The notes beneath the pieces are model-generated. The model made no database searches. It was not told the origin of the DNA and worked only from the letters and a program-made list of their open reading frames with translations. The position numbers were made by a program, and so were the translations under genes. DNA of 64,000 nucleotides from Eretmocerus hayati. Taxonomy: Eukaryota > Arthropoda > Insecta > Hymenoptera > Aphelinidae. The stretch covers positions 88,695,282 to 88,759,281 of the forward strand of contig CM056741.1 in assembly GCA_029851415.1 (NCBI GenBank), in the 5' to 3' direction. Position 1 is the stretch's first letter. Every line of letters begins with the position of its first letter. Below are positions 41,626 to 55,266 of the stretch, one piece after another.

Positions 41626-44523
41626 CTTCATCCAAGCCTCCTCAGGAGAAGCGGGGACGCTTGTGACCTCCTACACACTGCCGCTGAAGAAGGGGGTATC
41701 GATGTTCTGATCATCCCCGAACCGCCTCGGAAGCGCGAACTTTCCCGATCCACATTCGATCACTGGGGGACCGCTGTAATTCAGATCAAGAATCACGCGA
41801 TCCGCGAGACTGGGCCAGCTGTTAGTGGCCGCGGTTATGCTCGAAAGACCATAGGGGGCACAGCTGTATACAGCTGCTACTATTCACCGTCGCTCAAGAC
41901 GCACGAATTTGAAAACGAGCTCCACGACCTAGAAGAGGATGTGAGGCGATGTGGGGGCCCAGTTATAATCGCGGGGGATTTCAACTCCAAGGAACCGACT
42001 TGGAGCGGAAGTCCGCGCGATAGACGGGGGGTAATACTCGCTGATGCCATGGAGGCATTAGGATTAGTGCTCGCGAACGAGACGGGGGTTATCACCTATT
42101 ACCGGCAAGACACTCGGTCCCGGGAGGGAGGTTCGTCATCGGTCCTCGACCTGACGTTCATGAGCCCGTCGTTCATGGGACGTATGACATCTTGGGAAGT
42201 TCTGGACACGGAAACACTGAGTGACCATCGACACATTCGGTTTCGGCTTAGGACTGACGGACAGAGACAGACGACACGCAGACCGCGTCCAACGGGGTGG
42301 CAGGTACGGAAGCTGGACGAGGGAAAATTCCGGGAATCGATAGTAACAGTCGAAGATCTCCCGATGAACTCCGCCTCGGACGAGGCCGTGTCGATGGTAA
42401 CATCCGCCATCACGAGAGCTTGCGACGCGTCGATGCCTCGCAGGACAACACCATGTTTCTGGAGGAAACCATAGTACTGGATCACCGATGAGATCAAGGC
42501 TCTACGAAGAACGAGCAACAAAAAAAGGAGGACCGCATGGCGATCAAGGAAGCTGCAACGACCATCGCTGGCGGAAGATGACAGAGCGTACAAAGAAGCA
42601 AAGAAAGCCCTCGATCTAGCCATCCAGAGGAGCAAAGAGAAGTGCTGGGGTGAACTGTGCGACATGGTTAACGGAGACCCCTGGGGCACGCCATACCGCG
42701 TGGTCATGACAAAGGTCCGACCCCGTAGGGGCAACCCAGCACCGATCGATAGAGCAACATTGCGCAACAGCGTGGAAGACCTCTTCCCAGCAGGAGAACC
42801 CAGAGTTACATTCCCTACGGAGATTGAAGACCCCATCCCGCTCTCCACTATGCAAGAGCTACTCATAGCGGCGAAGAGGCTGCCAAACGGCAAGGCCCCT
42901 GGCCTGGACGGCATTCCAAACGAGGCTCTGAAATTGGTCTTCAGATACAAGCCAGATTTACTCCTCGACCTCTTCAACATCTGTCTGAGCGCGGGGATTT
43001 CCCCGGACAAGTGAAAACGCCAGAAGCTGGTCCTGATACCTAAGGGTCAAGGAGGTCAACGCCCTCTCAGCATGCTCGACAATATCGGGAAAATGTACGA
43101 GAGGATGGTGCTCAACAGGGTGGAGAAAGCCTACGAAGAAGGCGGTGGGCTATCACCAATGCAGTTCGGGTTCCGGAAGGGACGGAACACTGTTCACGCG
43201 ATCGCGGCGATCCAAGAACGGGTTCAAGCGTCGGTAGGGAACCCATACCAAGTAGAGGAAGATTCTGTGCCATCATTGCGTTGGACATAAAGAACGCGTT
43301 CAACTGCGCGAGCTGGGAGCGAGTTCATCAATCTCAAGCAGGTAAAGTGCCCCCCTATCTACTAGCCGTCACGAGTGACTACCTGCGGAACAGGACCCCC
43401 GTGTACGACACCGACAAGGGACGAGAGATTCGGGTACTGTCCGCCGGAATCGGACAGGGATCGGTTTCCGGGCCGTTCAACTGGAACACCCAGTACGACA
43501 GCTTACTGTCTATCGAACTGCCAGAAGGAGTGATAATAGTGGCTTTCGCGGACGACGCGGGACTCATAGTATGGGCTGACAACGAGGAACTCTTGGGTAG
43601 ACGCGCGATCGAAGCGCTGGTCCGAGTCTACGACTGGATGATTAGCAGGCTTCTGGAGCTCGCTGTAGAGGAGTGCGAAGCAATCGTGGTCACAAGGCGT
43701 AGGAAGTTCGACTTACCCCGGTTTTATACCGACGGGCAAGAGATTCCACGGGAAACAGAGCTGAAATACCTCGGTGTATGGCTCGACGACAAGTGGTCGT
43801 TCAAGGAGCACATCCAGGAAGCCGCCGAGAAGGCGAGCAGGGTCGGTGCGGCGCTCCAGCGGCTCATGCCGAATATCGGAGGACCCAAGGAAGAGAGGCG
43901 CGCACTTCTCAACACCGTCACCACCTCCATCATGCTGTACGGTGCACCCGTATGGGGAAAGAGAGTAGAGAAGACCATCATCGAGAAGAGAATGGGGCCT
44001 GTCCATCGAAGAGCGGCCCTGAGGAGTATCCGTGCCTACCGCACCGTGTCAGGAGATGCGGCTTACGTATTGGCGAGTACTCCGCCCATCCACTTGCTCG
44101 TCGCGGAGCGAGTGAGGATCTGGGACCGCCAGGAAGTGATCGGAGCCGAACGAGTACTCACTCCGACGATGGAGGAGATCATCCGCGACAACGAGAAGGA
44201 GACCACCCTCGAACAGTGGCAAACTGAGTGGGATTCGCCATTTGCGAATGGCAGATAGACGCACCGGTTGATCCGTGACGTAGCCAAAAGGCGGAACGTG
44301 CCCTGACGCCAAACATGCCCTGTTCAAGTGCAGCGACACCCGGAGAGAGCGCGCCGAGCTGGATAGATGGCTGGGTGCTCAACTAACACCTGAGAATCGC
44401 GTCCCGTACTTACTCCGCAACCAGGAGACATGGGATAGAGTTACCGGATACATCAGGCTGGTCATGACCCGCAAGGAGGAGAAAGAGAGGGAAGTGAGGC
44501 GCCTCGATGCCGGCGAATTACAG
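41618..44523 (+). pseudogene. R1-clade ORF2 (endonuclease/RT), copy 2, multiple breaks
   Basis: The start ATG (41618) overlaps the ORF1 stop. Compared with copies 3 and 4 it has a frameshift between 41640 and 41700, TAG at 42472, TGA at 43012, a frameshift near 43255, TAG at 44256, and a deletion of roughly 130 bp near 44300 that removes part of the C-terminal finger. The endonuclease motifs VIIAGDFNSKEPTW and SDHRHIRF and the RT active site FADDAGL are still readable. It could not produce a working enzyme. Confidence 0.85.
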
Positions 44524-45008
44524 TGAGGCTGCCAATGAAAACAGGAGAGGCCCAAATGATTCCAGGAGGAATATGATGCCCTGAAGAGGGGAGAAAGGAG
44601 AAAGAAGAGGGAAGAAAGAAGAAAGAGAGGGAACAATGAAGAATGAAGATAGAAGATGCCGACAAATGGCCGAAGAGAGAAGATGGAGAAGAGGAACGCT
44701 CGCAATCGAGCGCGGGACATGCCGCTCATCCTGAAGTATTGCTCACGGGGTTCCGATGAGATTGCAGATGCAGGTGGATCTTTTTCTTGATTGCCCGATG
44801 CCCTAGGTATCAGACACCAAGGGGAGAGGGATATTACACGGCCGGGCCCACCTCTCGGTGGGCGCCACCAAAACCCGTGTCCCGCCTGGTATGGCCTGCG
44901 TGGGCTATGCGTAGTCCGCGTGAGCTGAACCAGCCCGGTGTCTGGTGACGGATCCGAAGGATCTTGAGGCAGATTTTGCCCTCTCACCACCAAAAAAAAA
45001 AAAAAAAA

Positions 45009-45020
45009 GAAGAGAGAGAG
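45009..45020. repeat. Short (GA)n tract
   Basis: gaagagagagag lies between the poly-A end of R1-clade copy 2 and the (GATT)n tail of the minus-strand family 2 element; it is the downstream half of the GA target. Confidence 0.9.
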
Positions 45021-45375
45021 ATTGATTGATTGATTGATTCCCTTCATTCGCCCGGAGGCAAAAGTAAAAATACAGTTACATGAAATATATATAATGGTCA
45101 TGATCAACATATAAATATTATATAATTCGTCATTTTGGTCAAGGAAATTTCATTCATCACAGGAAGTGACTAGTCATTGAAAGGCATCGAGAGATGCGAA
45201 CGAGTAAAATAAATTAGGAAATTAATCACAGTACATCAGTACATATAAAAAGACATGGGCCCGGAAACTATCACAGATTTAAGAATTATGTGAGAGGGAA
45301 GCCACGCATAACTCAACTAAAACTATAAAAAAACTAATTGAAAAGAGCCCAAGCCTATCAAGGACTGAAGTACTA

Positions 45376-46727
45376 TTACTGGTCCACATCAATCCTCTGG
45401 GAGGGTTGCGACAAGAGAAATTCTTTCAAAGCATCTTTAAAAAATGAAATTTTTCGAATTTGCCGAAAGCCCGGACGCAGAAAGTTCCACAAATGAGCAC
45501 ATTGGACCTGGAACGATCTTCTTCCATATTCAAGTCTCATGTTGGGAACTTTGAGTACCCGCTCTCCTAGATCACCCCGTGCGGGGCCTTCGGATTGGTA
45601 CCTGGTAAACATAGCAGCTAGGTAGCCAGGTCCTTCTAAGTGCATGATCGTATGCATCAAGAGAGCTGCGAAGTACATTCTCCGCAAATCAGTACGTAAC
45701 CAACCCGAACGATCCCTAAACGGGGTGATGTGCTCGTCTCTCCTAAGATCAAAAATATGTCTCACACATGAATTGCTTAGTCTCTGTATCCGTTGCCGCT
45801 GTTCGTCCGTGGCGTCGAGGTACACGACCGTGCAATAATCTAGGTGCGGTTGAACCAATGACTCGACTAGGCGAATCCGGAGAGGTTTGGTGATACATGC
45901 CCTAAGAAACCGCAGACCGTATAGGGCTCTGTTGACTTTCTTAGTTACTTGGTCAATGTGCGGTTTCCACGTCAATTCACTGTCAAGTGTAACACCAAGA
46001 CTCACGACCGTATCACCGAACGGGATGAACTTTCCCTCCTGTATCTCAACCCCTGGCAAGTCCATTCTCTTCAGATCTTTGATATTTCTCTCCGAACTGA
46101 AGTAGATTACCTTGGTCGTGCCAGCGTTGAGACACAGGCCGGAACTTTTAGCCCACTCGGCAACTAGTCGCCCTATTTCGGCGGGCCGAGCAATACCTAC
46201 CCCGATCTTATTTTTCTCGATTTGGAGATAAGTTTGGAGATCATCCGCATAAAATAGATGATGTACCGACTTTCCGTCTAGCAAGCCAGCCAGGTCATTC
46301 ACATACAAGCTGAAGAAGGGAGGCCCAAGGACGGACCCCTGTGGAACACCAAGATTGGTTTCGAGCCAATCAGATTTGCCTACTTTAGAAGTGATTTGTT
46401 GAGTGCGACCCTGTAAATATGATTTTATCCACAGGAGCGCCGATCTTGAGAAGCCAAGATGTCGTAGCTTCCTCAACAGCTCGGATGGTGGGATTGTCTC
46501 AAAAACTTCACTAAAATCGAATAGTAGGAGCAGAGTGATCTTCTTCCTGTCTTTACCTACTCTGATGTCATCGGTCAATTTTAACAAAGCTGTCTGGGTG
46601 CTATGGTGTTGCCTAAAACCAGTCTGGAAGCGATCAAGTATCTTCTCGATTTTCAAATACTCCGTGATTTGGTCATGTGCGATTTTTTCCAGAACTTCGG
46701 AGAGGAAGCACAGCAGCGCCGTAGGAC
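45376..46727 (-). pseudogene. Reverse transcriptase, CR1-like family 2, split by insertion
   Basis: The retained RT is open for about 450 codons. It has FRQHHSTQTALLKL, FDFSEVFETI, GVPQGSVLGPPFFSLYVNDL and the active-site YADD in LFYADDLQ, then SLGVTLDSELTWKPHI and the C-terminal DEHITPFRDRSGWL. The palm Asp of the FDFS.AFD block is changed (FETI rather than FDTI). Upstream the frame runs on into the terminal repeat of the inserted DNA transposon as far as 46980, a chance fusion. The N-terminal RT part lies beyond the insertion. Confidence 0.8.
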
Positions 46728-48717
46728 ACGGGGAGCCAGGGGCTAAAAACAGTTCACCTGAAATTTCGCCTAAAACCGGAAACGGGGTTCGATTCCTAGT
46801 GCCAAAAAGTGATGAAATTCCATCGACAGGAAATCGAGACTGCTCCTCTTTGCGAATCAAGCAAGTACTTCTATCTTCCTGTAATAAATCTTCAATTGTA
46901 TTGCAAAGCTCATTCGTCAAGAGATCAAATAAATGTAGAATATGGAACCACAAATATTTGATATACACTACGATATACAACTATGTGTGTCCGTCAATAT
47001 ATGTACTGACGTAGTCCATATTCGTGGCTTCGATGAATTGCATACGTGCGAAAATTGGATGTGTGAGTGTGAGTTTCAGTGATACGCGACACGATGCCGC
47101 GTAGTTTTCGTTTTATATTTGTATCCTTGGTCTCATGAGAATGAGAGAACTCACTGAACCCGTGAGTTACGAAAAGCTCTTGGCTATTATCATGATATCA
47201 GTTTGTCCACTCGTAGCAAGTATGCAAACATCATTTTCACGTGGCTACTCGAAAACTACTAAAACAGATTGACCGACTCCTTGATAGAGAAGTACGAGGG
47301 AATGCAAGCCTTTCGATCTTAAAACCTTACCTTTCCGCCTTCAAGTCCGTGAATGGAATTGTTGGTTCATGTTTCTCCTTGAAACGGAAAAAATCCATAT
47401 TTAACATTCATGACTTACAGAAAAAGTTACACAAAGAATTTGGCACCTCAAGCCTTTCGGAGACTCTAGACTCACATGTTCTTCTGAGTCATTTGGCCCA
47501 ATCGCTCAAGCTTCTAGATTGAAAGGACAGCTTGGAATTGTGGTCCGAACAAATCGGCGAGTCTGCTCATCCAGACTTTGTTCCACGATTCAATTGACTG
47601 TCTGAGAAGAACGCAAGTAGCTTCCTATCCTTTAGAGGACGGGGATGGACACTACACTGAGAGAAGAATATAGTAGTGTCTACTCTAATATAGTACCTGG
47701 TACTATACGTAAAGTAACTCCCAGGCCTACTCTTGATAGTGTAACCCATACTATCCATAAAGTACCCAGTACTTTATGGAGAGTAGACAACTTTGTGGTA
47801 TCTAAATATAGGCTGAGAGACATATAATTTGGATAAATGTAGATGTACTAACAATTATCGAATGTTTTGATAGTTTGAATGCCTGAATTATCCATCCGAC
47901 TCATTGCAATTTTTTTTTGATGAAGACGCGTCTTGCATGCAAGTTTGGACAGGTTATGTGAGGTTATGAGTCGCGCATCGAACCATGTAAACACGACGTG
48001 GAAGTAAACAATGAGCGCTCCGAACTCCCCATATAGTACCCAGTACTTTATCGTGGCTGGGCGCTACACTTCGATAGAGGTCGCATATACTTCACGCATA
48101 TAGTACCCCGGGCTATATTCTTTCCTCAGTGTATAGTGGCCCAACTACTCAAGTGCTTCAGGGAGCCTAGAAATCGCTACCCAGGGGTTTTTGGGGTCTC
48201 AGTTAGACTGCATCTCATCACATAAGGCTTCCACTGACCTAACATGACATAAGGCTGGAAAGCGAAAAATGATCATTTTGACCTTGAAAATTGCAGTTTT
48301 AACGGTCAAGGACAACTCAAAGATTTTTTTTACTATTTTCCTCGTATTTAGAGCATCGAAAGACTTTGAAATACGGACTTGGAGACTAAAAGAGGGGAAA
48401 AAAATCATAATGCTCTCTGCCCTCGCAGGACGGGGATGGCCACTATAGTGGCCCACTGGAACTTCGGATTGAAAGAATTCATCATATTATAGACATTTCA
48501 CGTGAAAATTCTCATGAAAATTTTTGGTTATTTTATAGGAAAAAATCCCCGTCCTCTAAAGGTTAAGCAACTACTCCATATTTTTAATCTAATTTGCGAG
48601 AAGGAGTAGTTTCGATTTTCTGTGGATGAAATTCCATTGTTTTTTGGCACTAGGAATCGAACCTCATTTACGGATTTGGGCGACATTTCAGGCAAACTGA
48701 TTTCCGCCACTGGCACG
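46728..48717. mobile_element. DNA transposon (about 2 kb) with 160-bp inverted ends
   Basis: The left 160 bp (46728-46895) and right 160 bp (48555-48717) are inverted copies; both contain ggttcgattcctagtgcca and gaaattccat or their complements. The flanks ccgtaggac (46719-46727) and ccgtgaggac (48718-48727) look like an 8-10-bp target duplication in the family 2 RT gene. Terminal bases resemble CAG(T/G)GGC-type ends, which would fit hAT or P superfamilies. The only notable ORF (47241-47522, 93 aa) is not a recognised transposase, so the element is probably non-autonomous or decayed. Confidence 0.7.
47651..48137. mobile_element. MITE nested in the DNA transposon, with GTAC palindromes
   Basis: The ends read ACTACACTGAGAGAAG on the left and the complement of ACTATACACTGAGGAAAG on the right, so terminal inverted repeats are about 24 bp. 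The interior has a string of short palindromes: tatagtacctggtactata, aaagtacccagtacttta (47758 and again near 48040) and atagtaccccgggctata. Total length is about 487 bp with no coding capacity. Confidence 0.65.
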
Positions 48718-48812
48718 CCGTGAGGACGGAAGTCCGAGACCGTTGATGGAGCAGCAGTCTCCTTTAGTGCGATCAGCTGCGCTTGCTTCCAAGCCTCAGG
48801 AAAAATGTGTGT

Positions 48813-48828
48813 GAGAGAGAGAGAGAGA
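48813..48828. repeat. (GA)n tract
   Basis: Eight GA units between the truncated 5' end of the family 2 element and the tail of the next minus-strand element. Confidence 0.9.
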
Positions 48829-49327
48829 TTGATTGATTAATGGTTTATTCATGCCGTGGTCTCGGAGACCGTATGGCATGTTGCTGTACAATGTATAACA
48901 AAATTAACATAAATGTTCAAATCATAAATAGTGAGTAGTACAGTTCATAAGCAAGTAGCGTATATAAGGAAGAATAGATAACCAAAAATAGAATAGATGA
49001 GCACTCTCTGATATCAACATAAAATGTACCAATCCGATGCCATTTTCCATGTAAAATCATTCACCGATGGATGAAATAACGACAGAGAGAATGCGAAAAA
49101 CGAATATGTTCTCCGGTATCAACTTGGAATTTTATGTTCAGGTGCGGAGAATGAGGTGAAACTGAACAGATTCTTCAAATAGCTGACGGTAATGATAACG
49201 AGTAGCTTAAATATCCAAGCAGAATACGTGCCAGAAGATAACTAAACAATCCCAAAGCTCATGACAATTTATCAAGATCTGATTCCGAAAAAACGGATAC
49301 CCCTTCAGTGCCAGATATTGATATTGA
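48829..49327 (-). mobile_element. 3' end of minus-strand retroelement, family 3
   Basis: After (GA)n the plus strand reads ttgattgattaatggtttattc, then gtggtctcggagaccgtatgg. The same block (gattaataggttcattc, gaggaccgtatgg) recurs at 63222 after another GA tract, so this is a repeated 3' end. No coding sequence is left. Confidence 0.6.
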
Positions 49328-50006
<679 letters not shown>

Positions 50007-53000
50007 TTCATTTATTCAGTTTTATTAGCCCGCGAAAGTATGTCCCATGGGGCAAAACGATAAATGAACGATACATATCTTGTAATACAAAATACAAAGA
50101 TAAATATATACATAATGCCCGTCTGGATGGTAAGATTCGAGGATCATTCCTATTGAGAACAGTGAATTGCGTATCTCAGAGTATAATATAACATTCCAAT
50201 TATACCGGTAAGGTAGATCTCATCGATATATTCACTCTATCTCTCAATTAGATGAACTACATTTAATGAATGAATCCATCGCTCATTCATTAAATATAAT
50301 ATAACATGACGAACAACTAGAGTTTCATATCAATTTCTTATAGACTAACAGCATGGGAATGTAACATATCAACACCAGCAGATAGATAGATGAATGGATA
50401 GGTACATCAATAGATCACAGATTACGGCGAGCCAAAGTTGAACCTCCGATAAAATAGTAAGCTTACATCAACATTCTGACAATGGGAATATTGGAAACAA
50501 ATCGATTGATTTGAGGGCTTCATATGTGGATCCCACGCATACATTGTGATTATTATCACTCGATGTCTTCTTCTAAGCTAAATAAGTAGATGTTTTTTGA
50601 AGGTTCCAGTCGACGTTGTGTCCTGAGGGAGTGAGGAAAAAACTTCGGGTAGGCTGTTCCATGATCTTGCAGCTGAGATCTGGAATGAGTTCTTGAATGC
50701 ATTGGTACGGGCTGATTCGACAATGAGATCACCCGTTTGTAGTCATTTGGATCTGTGGAGGGTGGTGTTGCAGACTTCAATGATATTGCAGGTTAGGTAG
50801 GATGGTGTATCGGTCTTCAAAATTTGAAAAGTTTGATTCGCTAGAAAGTACTCTCGAAATGATTCGACAGGAAGCCATCCTAGTTGTTTTCGGTATGGAA
50901 TGACATGTTCGCTCCATGGGATGTTACCGTAGACAAATCGTGTGCATGCATTCTGGGCTCTTTGAAGCCTTAGGTTCAATCCCTCATCTATATTATGGGA
51001 TACCAAGCATGTGTAATCAAAGAAAGGCAAGGTAAGTGATTGAACAAGCGTTTTGCGTGTGGAGAATGTAAGTGCGTGACGATGCGACCTGAGTTGACGT
51101 AGAGTACCGAAAACCTGTTGGCAGATGTGCGATACTTGTTTTCTCCAGCTTAGGTCACTGGCTATCAGACTGCTAAGTTTTTGACCTCAGACACATGGTC
51201 GACAGGAGTGCCATCAATTTGATAGTTGGGCAAATTACTTATATTCAAAAGACGAAGATTTTCGTTGCTGCCCATGATCATTACTTTTGTCTTTTTTAGA
51301 TCCAACATGAGGCTGTTAGCGACGGCCCATTGATTAATGGCATTAGCATCTGACTCCACTTCTTTTCAGTGTGTCCATGATATCGAAATGTTGGCAACTC
51401 CTGTAGATCTGTGTGTCATCGGCGTGAGTCATGTAGAGAGTAAACTTGAGGACTTGAGGTAGATCATCAATAAAGATCGGAAAGAGAAGTGGCCCTAAAA
51501 CAGATCCTTGGGGAACACCAGCAGTGATTCCGAGCCAATCAGAAACTGTACCTCCCTCGTCTATAACGGCTTGGCATCTGTCAGACAGATATGAAAGAAA
51601 CCATTCGATGGTGTGATTATCGACTTGGTACAAGCGCAATTTTTAGATGAGAATATGATGAGGGATCTTATCAAACGCTTTGGAAGAATCGGAGAGTACG
51701 AGATCGGTGTATTGAGAATCATCGATCGCTTCCTTCCATCATTTCGAACACCGAGTGATGCAGTTTGAGTACTGTGGCCTGATCGAAAGCCAGCTTGGCG
51801 AGGGTCAAAGAGTCGATTTTTTTCCAGGTGACGTGTCAGTTGTATTGCAACAATCTTCTCGAAAAGTTTTGAACACTCAGAAATGCGGGCAATGGGCCTG
51901 AGATCTGATAAGTCGGATAACTGAGATGTCTTGGGAATAGGCGTGATGAACGTGCGTTTCCAAAGCGTTGGATAGGATGCTGATGAGATCGATGAGCTGA
52001 AAATGCTTGCGAGGGGTGAGAGAACTTCAGGGCAAGACGTGATGAGATTTTTGATGGTAAATTTATCGATACCGGACGATTTCGATTTGGCTTCAAGTAT
52101 TTCGTAGTAGATCTTGTCTAGTGATGTTTCTCAAACAGTAAATTGTCAGATGAGTAGATGTGTTGGCGTATGAGGTGGAGTGAAGTTGGGGAGGGTGAGA
52201 TGGGGTTGATGTTTGGATACTGGAGATGGATGCAAAATCCGAATTTATGGCGTGGTGTGAGAATGTGGTGAAGAGCGAAGGAGCACGAGATTCGATCATG
52301 CCGAGTCTATCGAGAGCACTCCATAGCTTATTCATGTCCTTGGCTGCATTTATCTGGCTTGCATAGTAACTTTTCTTGGCTTTGCTCAACTCGGTTTTCA
52401 CTTCAGCACGTAAAAGGCGATAATCTTCTTTCAGGATAGGACTGTTGAGTTGTTCTGCCTTTCTATAAACCTCATCACGTTGTTTCATACGCTGCCTTAT
52501 CTCAAAGCTCACTCATGGTTTTTTGGAATCGGAGATTGTGACCTTGCGCAGAAGAGCATTGTTGTCCAACGCAGTTTTCAATGAAGCAGTGAAAGTTTGG
52601 ACTCTTTCCTCGAGACACGTGTGAGCGTCGATCTGATTCATTCCAGCATGTACATCATTTGAGTACTTAGATCGGTCAAACCGCTTGAAGTCGCGTTTAA
52701 TGAATGTACGATTTTGATGACTGGGTGGATGAAGTTTTACACTGAGATCGATTCTATCGTGACCGAAAGTAAATGGTGCGTCAGACTTCACGTAGGAATC
52801 GACAATAGAGGGTGAATTGACAATAAACAAGTCTATCCAAGTATGAGAAAGTTGCCTTTGGGCACTTATTGTGTGATGCATGGGATCCGATTGTACTACT
52901 TTAAGGGAAAGATTCCCAGCGTGCCTCCGTATAAAATCAGACTCTGAGACTATCACACACATATTAACATTAAAGTCACCAGTTGAAACAATATACCCAT

Positions 53001-53389
53001 GTTTAGGGAGACATTTCGACAGAACATTAAAAAATTCTTCTGGCAGAGGGCCATGAGGTGGATGATAAAGGAGGGCAACAAGAAGCCGTTTATTTCCGAC
53101 CGTGATCTCGACAATTGAATATTCAGACTGCTTGATGCGAGAGCTATCAGTTCAACGAGAACTTTGAAAGATAGTGATTCATGGATGTAGAGAGCTACTC
53201 CACCACCAGCGCGTTTTAGTCGGCCATTGCGAACAATGGTATAGTTTGAAAGATGCACTGCTGTGTCAGTATCTTGGGAAGTGAGCTTGCTCTCAGTAAC
53301 TGCTAAAATATTTTTAGGGTTATCAGACAGAAAAGATCTATCTCATTAAAGTGTGCCAGGATGCCATTGACATTCGTGTGAAATATATT

Positions 53390-54570
53390 TACTGTTGAGG
53401 CGCGCTACGGGTGCTCGTGATACTTCCTCCTTCTCATAATTGATGGGAAATTTCTGGAGAAAACTAGGGAATATCAAAGATCAATGCGAGTGGTAAGAAC
53501 AAAAATACTGAGAAGATGATTCCAACGTCGAATCTCCATCTCGTGCAGGTCTGAAACACCAATTCTCCAAATCGAAGTTCCATAAGTCAGTTTCTCATTA
53601 ATATGTTCTCCATTTTTGAAGCAAAAGAATGATCTGACGTACTGTCTCTAGTATCTCTATCACCATTTTCCATATGGAGAGTCCAGGACATGGTTAATGA
53701 GGTAGTTCTAGCGGTACTCGAATTAACTATCAGAAAATTACGAAATCCGGCACGATGGTGGATTAGTAAATCAAATAGACACAGTCAAAATTTCGCAACT
53801 TTTAGGAGTCACGGAGAAAAGTTCTGGGTTATTTTGTAAAAGTCAATTAACACGGCGTCTTACGAGGAACGGTCGATACACTCATCTCTAACTATCAGAT
53901 TTTCACGCGAGTGACCACACAGGTGTAAGAGTGCATAAAAATGCATAGCAACAAACAGATCGACGATTAGGAGCCTACCAAAAGAGATCTGAGCATATGT
54001 CACTACTTTCGGTTTTTTTGGGGTAAGATTATCGTCTGCTGTGTACATCACTACATCTATATAGACGGGCGGAAACCAGTCAAGCGCGGGTCTAATCTGC
54101 ACTCGGACTTATCAGTACCGCTAGTACTACCTTAGGCCTACATTCGTTCATTCAAATTAGATATATTTCTTGATCCGAAGATAACTAGAATATAATGATG
54201 AGACACTCATCAACGGTGAGTTATGTAATGAGATGATTGTTGCAACTGCTCGATTCATCAACGCGGGAAAATTGGGTGTTGGAATGAGAGGAAAACACGA
54301 GATCAATAATCGTCTGTCATATATTTTTCTATCAATAAAGCCAAAGGGCGTAATTTTCCATAGATTGGAGGGAACAGAATTGGATAAAATAATTCCGGGT
54401 TTTCGGGAAAACAAAAATATAAAAATTGAATTTTTGGAAAAAAAATTGTTCCACGGCGGCTGCCCGGGCGGGCGACTTTATCGTCGATTCCGTGCTACCG
54501 TCCGGGCGGCCGCCTCAGCACCCGCTCGGGCGGCCACCCATTCTCAGTGGGGCAGTGAATTAAGGGGTGC
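53390..54570. other. Insertion of unknown origin inside CR1-like copy B
   Basis: Copy A passes from endonuclease to the end of ORF1 within about 100 bp (37051-37137), whereas copy B has about 1.2 kb here. The inserted DNA is AT-rich except for 54445-54550, which is strongly GC-rich with repeated gggcggcc words. No coding or terminal repeat could be defined, so boundaries are approximate. Confidence 0.45.
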
Positions 54571-54776
54571 TGAAGCGCGTTGATACAATGTAATCACGAA
54601 TCTGCGCAGATTTAAATTTCACAACAATACTTCTGGACATTTGGTTGGCTGCTGAGGCTATGGGCGCACCGTTGTTCTTCCTTTTGGATTCACGGGGAAA
54701 AACTCTCGCGTCAAGTATGTCACCAACAAGGTTTGATAGATCTAACGCTATCAAGATAGATTTTTTGTTATTCTGT

Positions 54777-55266
54777 GCGCCAAAATGGCCATTTAGACGC
54801 AAGTGTGCGTGTGCAAATAGTATATTTGCACATTATTTCGACACAACTGTGTGCAAATATTTTTTCACGCAGTGCGCAAATGAGGCATCAGTGCGCAGAT
54901 ACTCGTTTGCGCACTGCGTAAACGAAGAACAGTGTGCAAATGAGGCATTTGCGCACTGTGCAAATTTCGTTTGCGCACTGGACTTGAGTTGTTTTCTGAT
55001 CACTCTATACCATCATCTATCTATATATCATCATCATACATAATTGTGAAGAATATCTAACTTCGATCTTTCGAGCACCTGCGACAGTTTTGAGCAACGT
55101 GGTAACATACTTTATGGGCGATAGAGTTTTTTCTGATACATTTCTCAGAATTTTTTCTTTGTCGGGGGGCTCCGCCATTTGCAAACTGCGTAAAAGATGA
55201 AACTGTGCGTGAATGAGACGTTTGCACACTCGTTGCGGTGACTCGTGCGCAAATATCTGTTGGCGC
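54777..55266. mobile_element. Small non-autonomous DNA element with GCGCCAA ends
   Basis: The termini gcgccaa (54777) and ttggcgc (55260-55266) are inverted. The interior is crowded with forward and reverse copies of a TTTGCGCACTG-like word (at least ten between 54800 and 54980, more at 55185-55255). It splits ORF1 of CR1-like copy B. Length is 490 bp, with no coding capacity and no clear target duplication. Confidence 0.6.

Larger units (their letters stand above)
39489..45008 (+). mobile_element. R1-clade non-LTR retrotransposon, copy 2, full length (5.5 kb)
   Basis: The 5' end cccgtagggggc lies against the GA tract, followed by a 250-bp 5' UTR, ORF1 (39745-41625), ORF2 (41618-44523) and a 3' UTR ending in 16-17 A (to 45008), then gaagagagagag. 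The RT reads AFNCASWERV and FADDAGLIVWAD and has a C-terminal Cys/His finger in the other copies, fitting the R1 clade. ORF1 is open but ORF2 has several breaks. GA sequence lies on both sides, so the insertion site is inside a GA microsatellite. Confidence 0.9.
45021..48812 (-). mobile_element. CR1-like non-LTR retrotransposon, family 2, interrupted by a DNA transposon
   Basis: The 3' tail (GATT)n at 45021-45040 (plus strand view) and tcattcgcccggaggca mark the 3' end. RT coding runs from 46727 down to 45376, and its upstream continuation is at 48728-48812 (minus: FPEAWKQAQLIAL, then SDFRP), so a 2-kb DNA transposon (46728-48717) split it. The copy is 5'-truncated at 48812 and there abuts a (GA)n tract. 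Confidence 0.85.
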
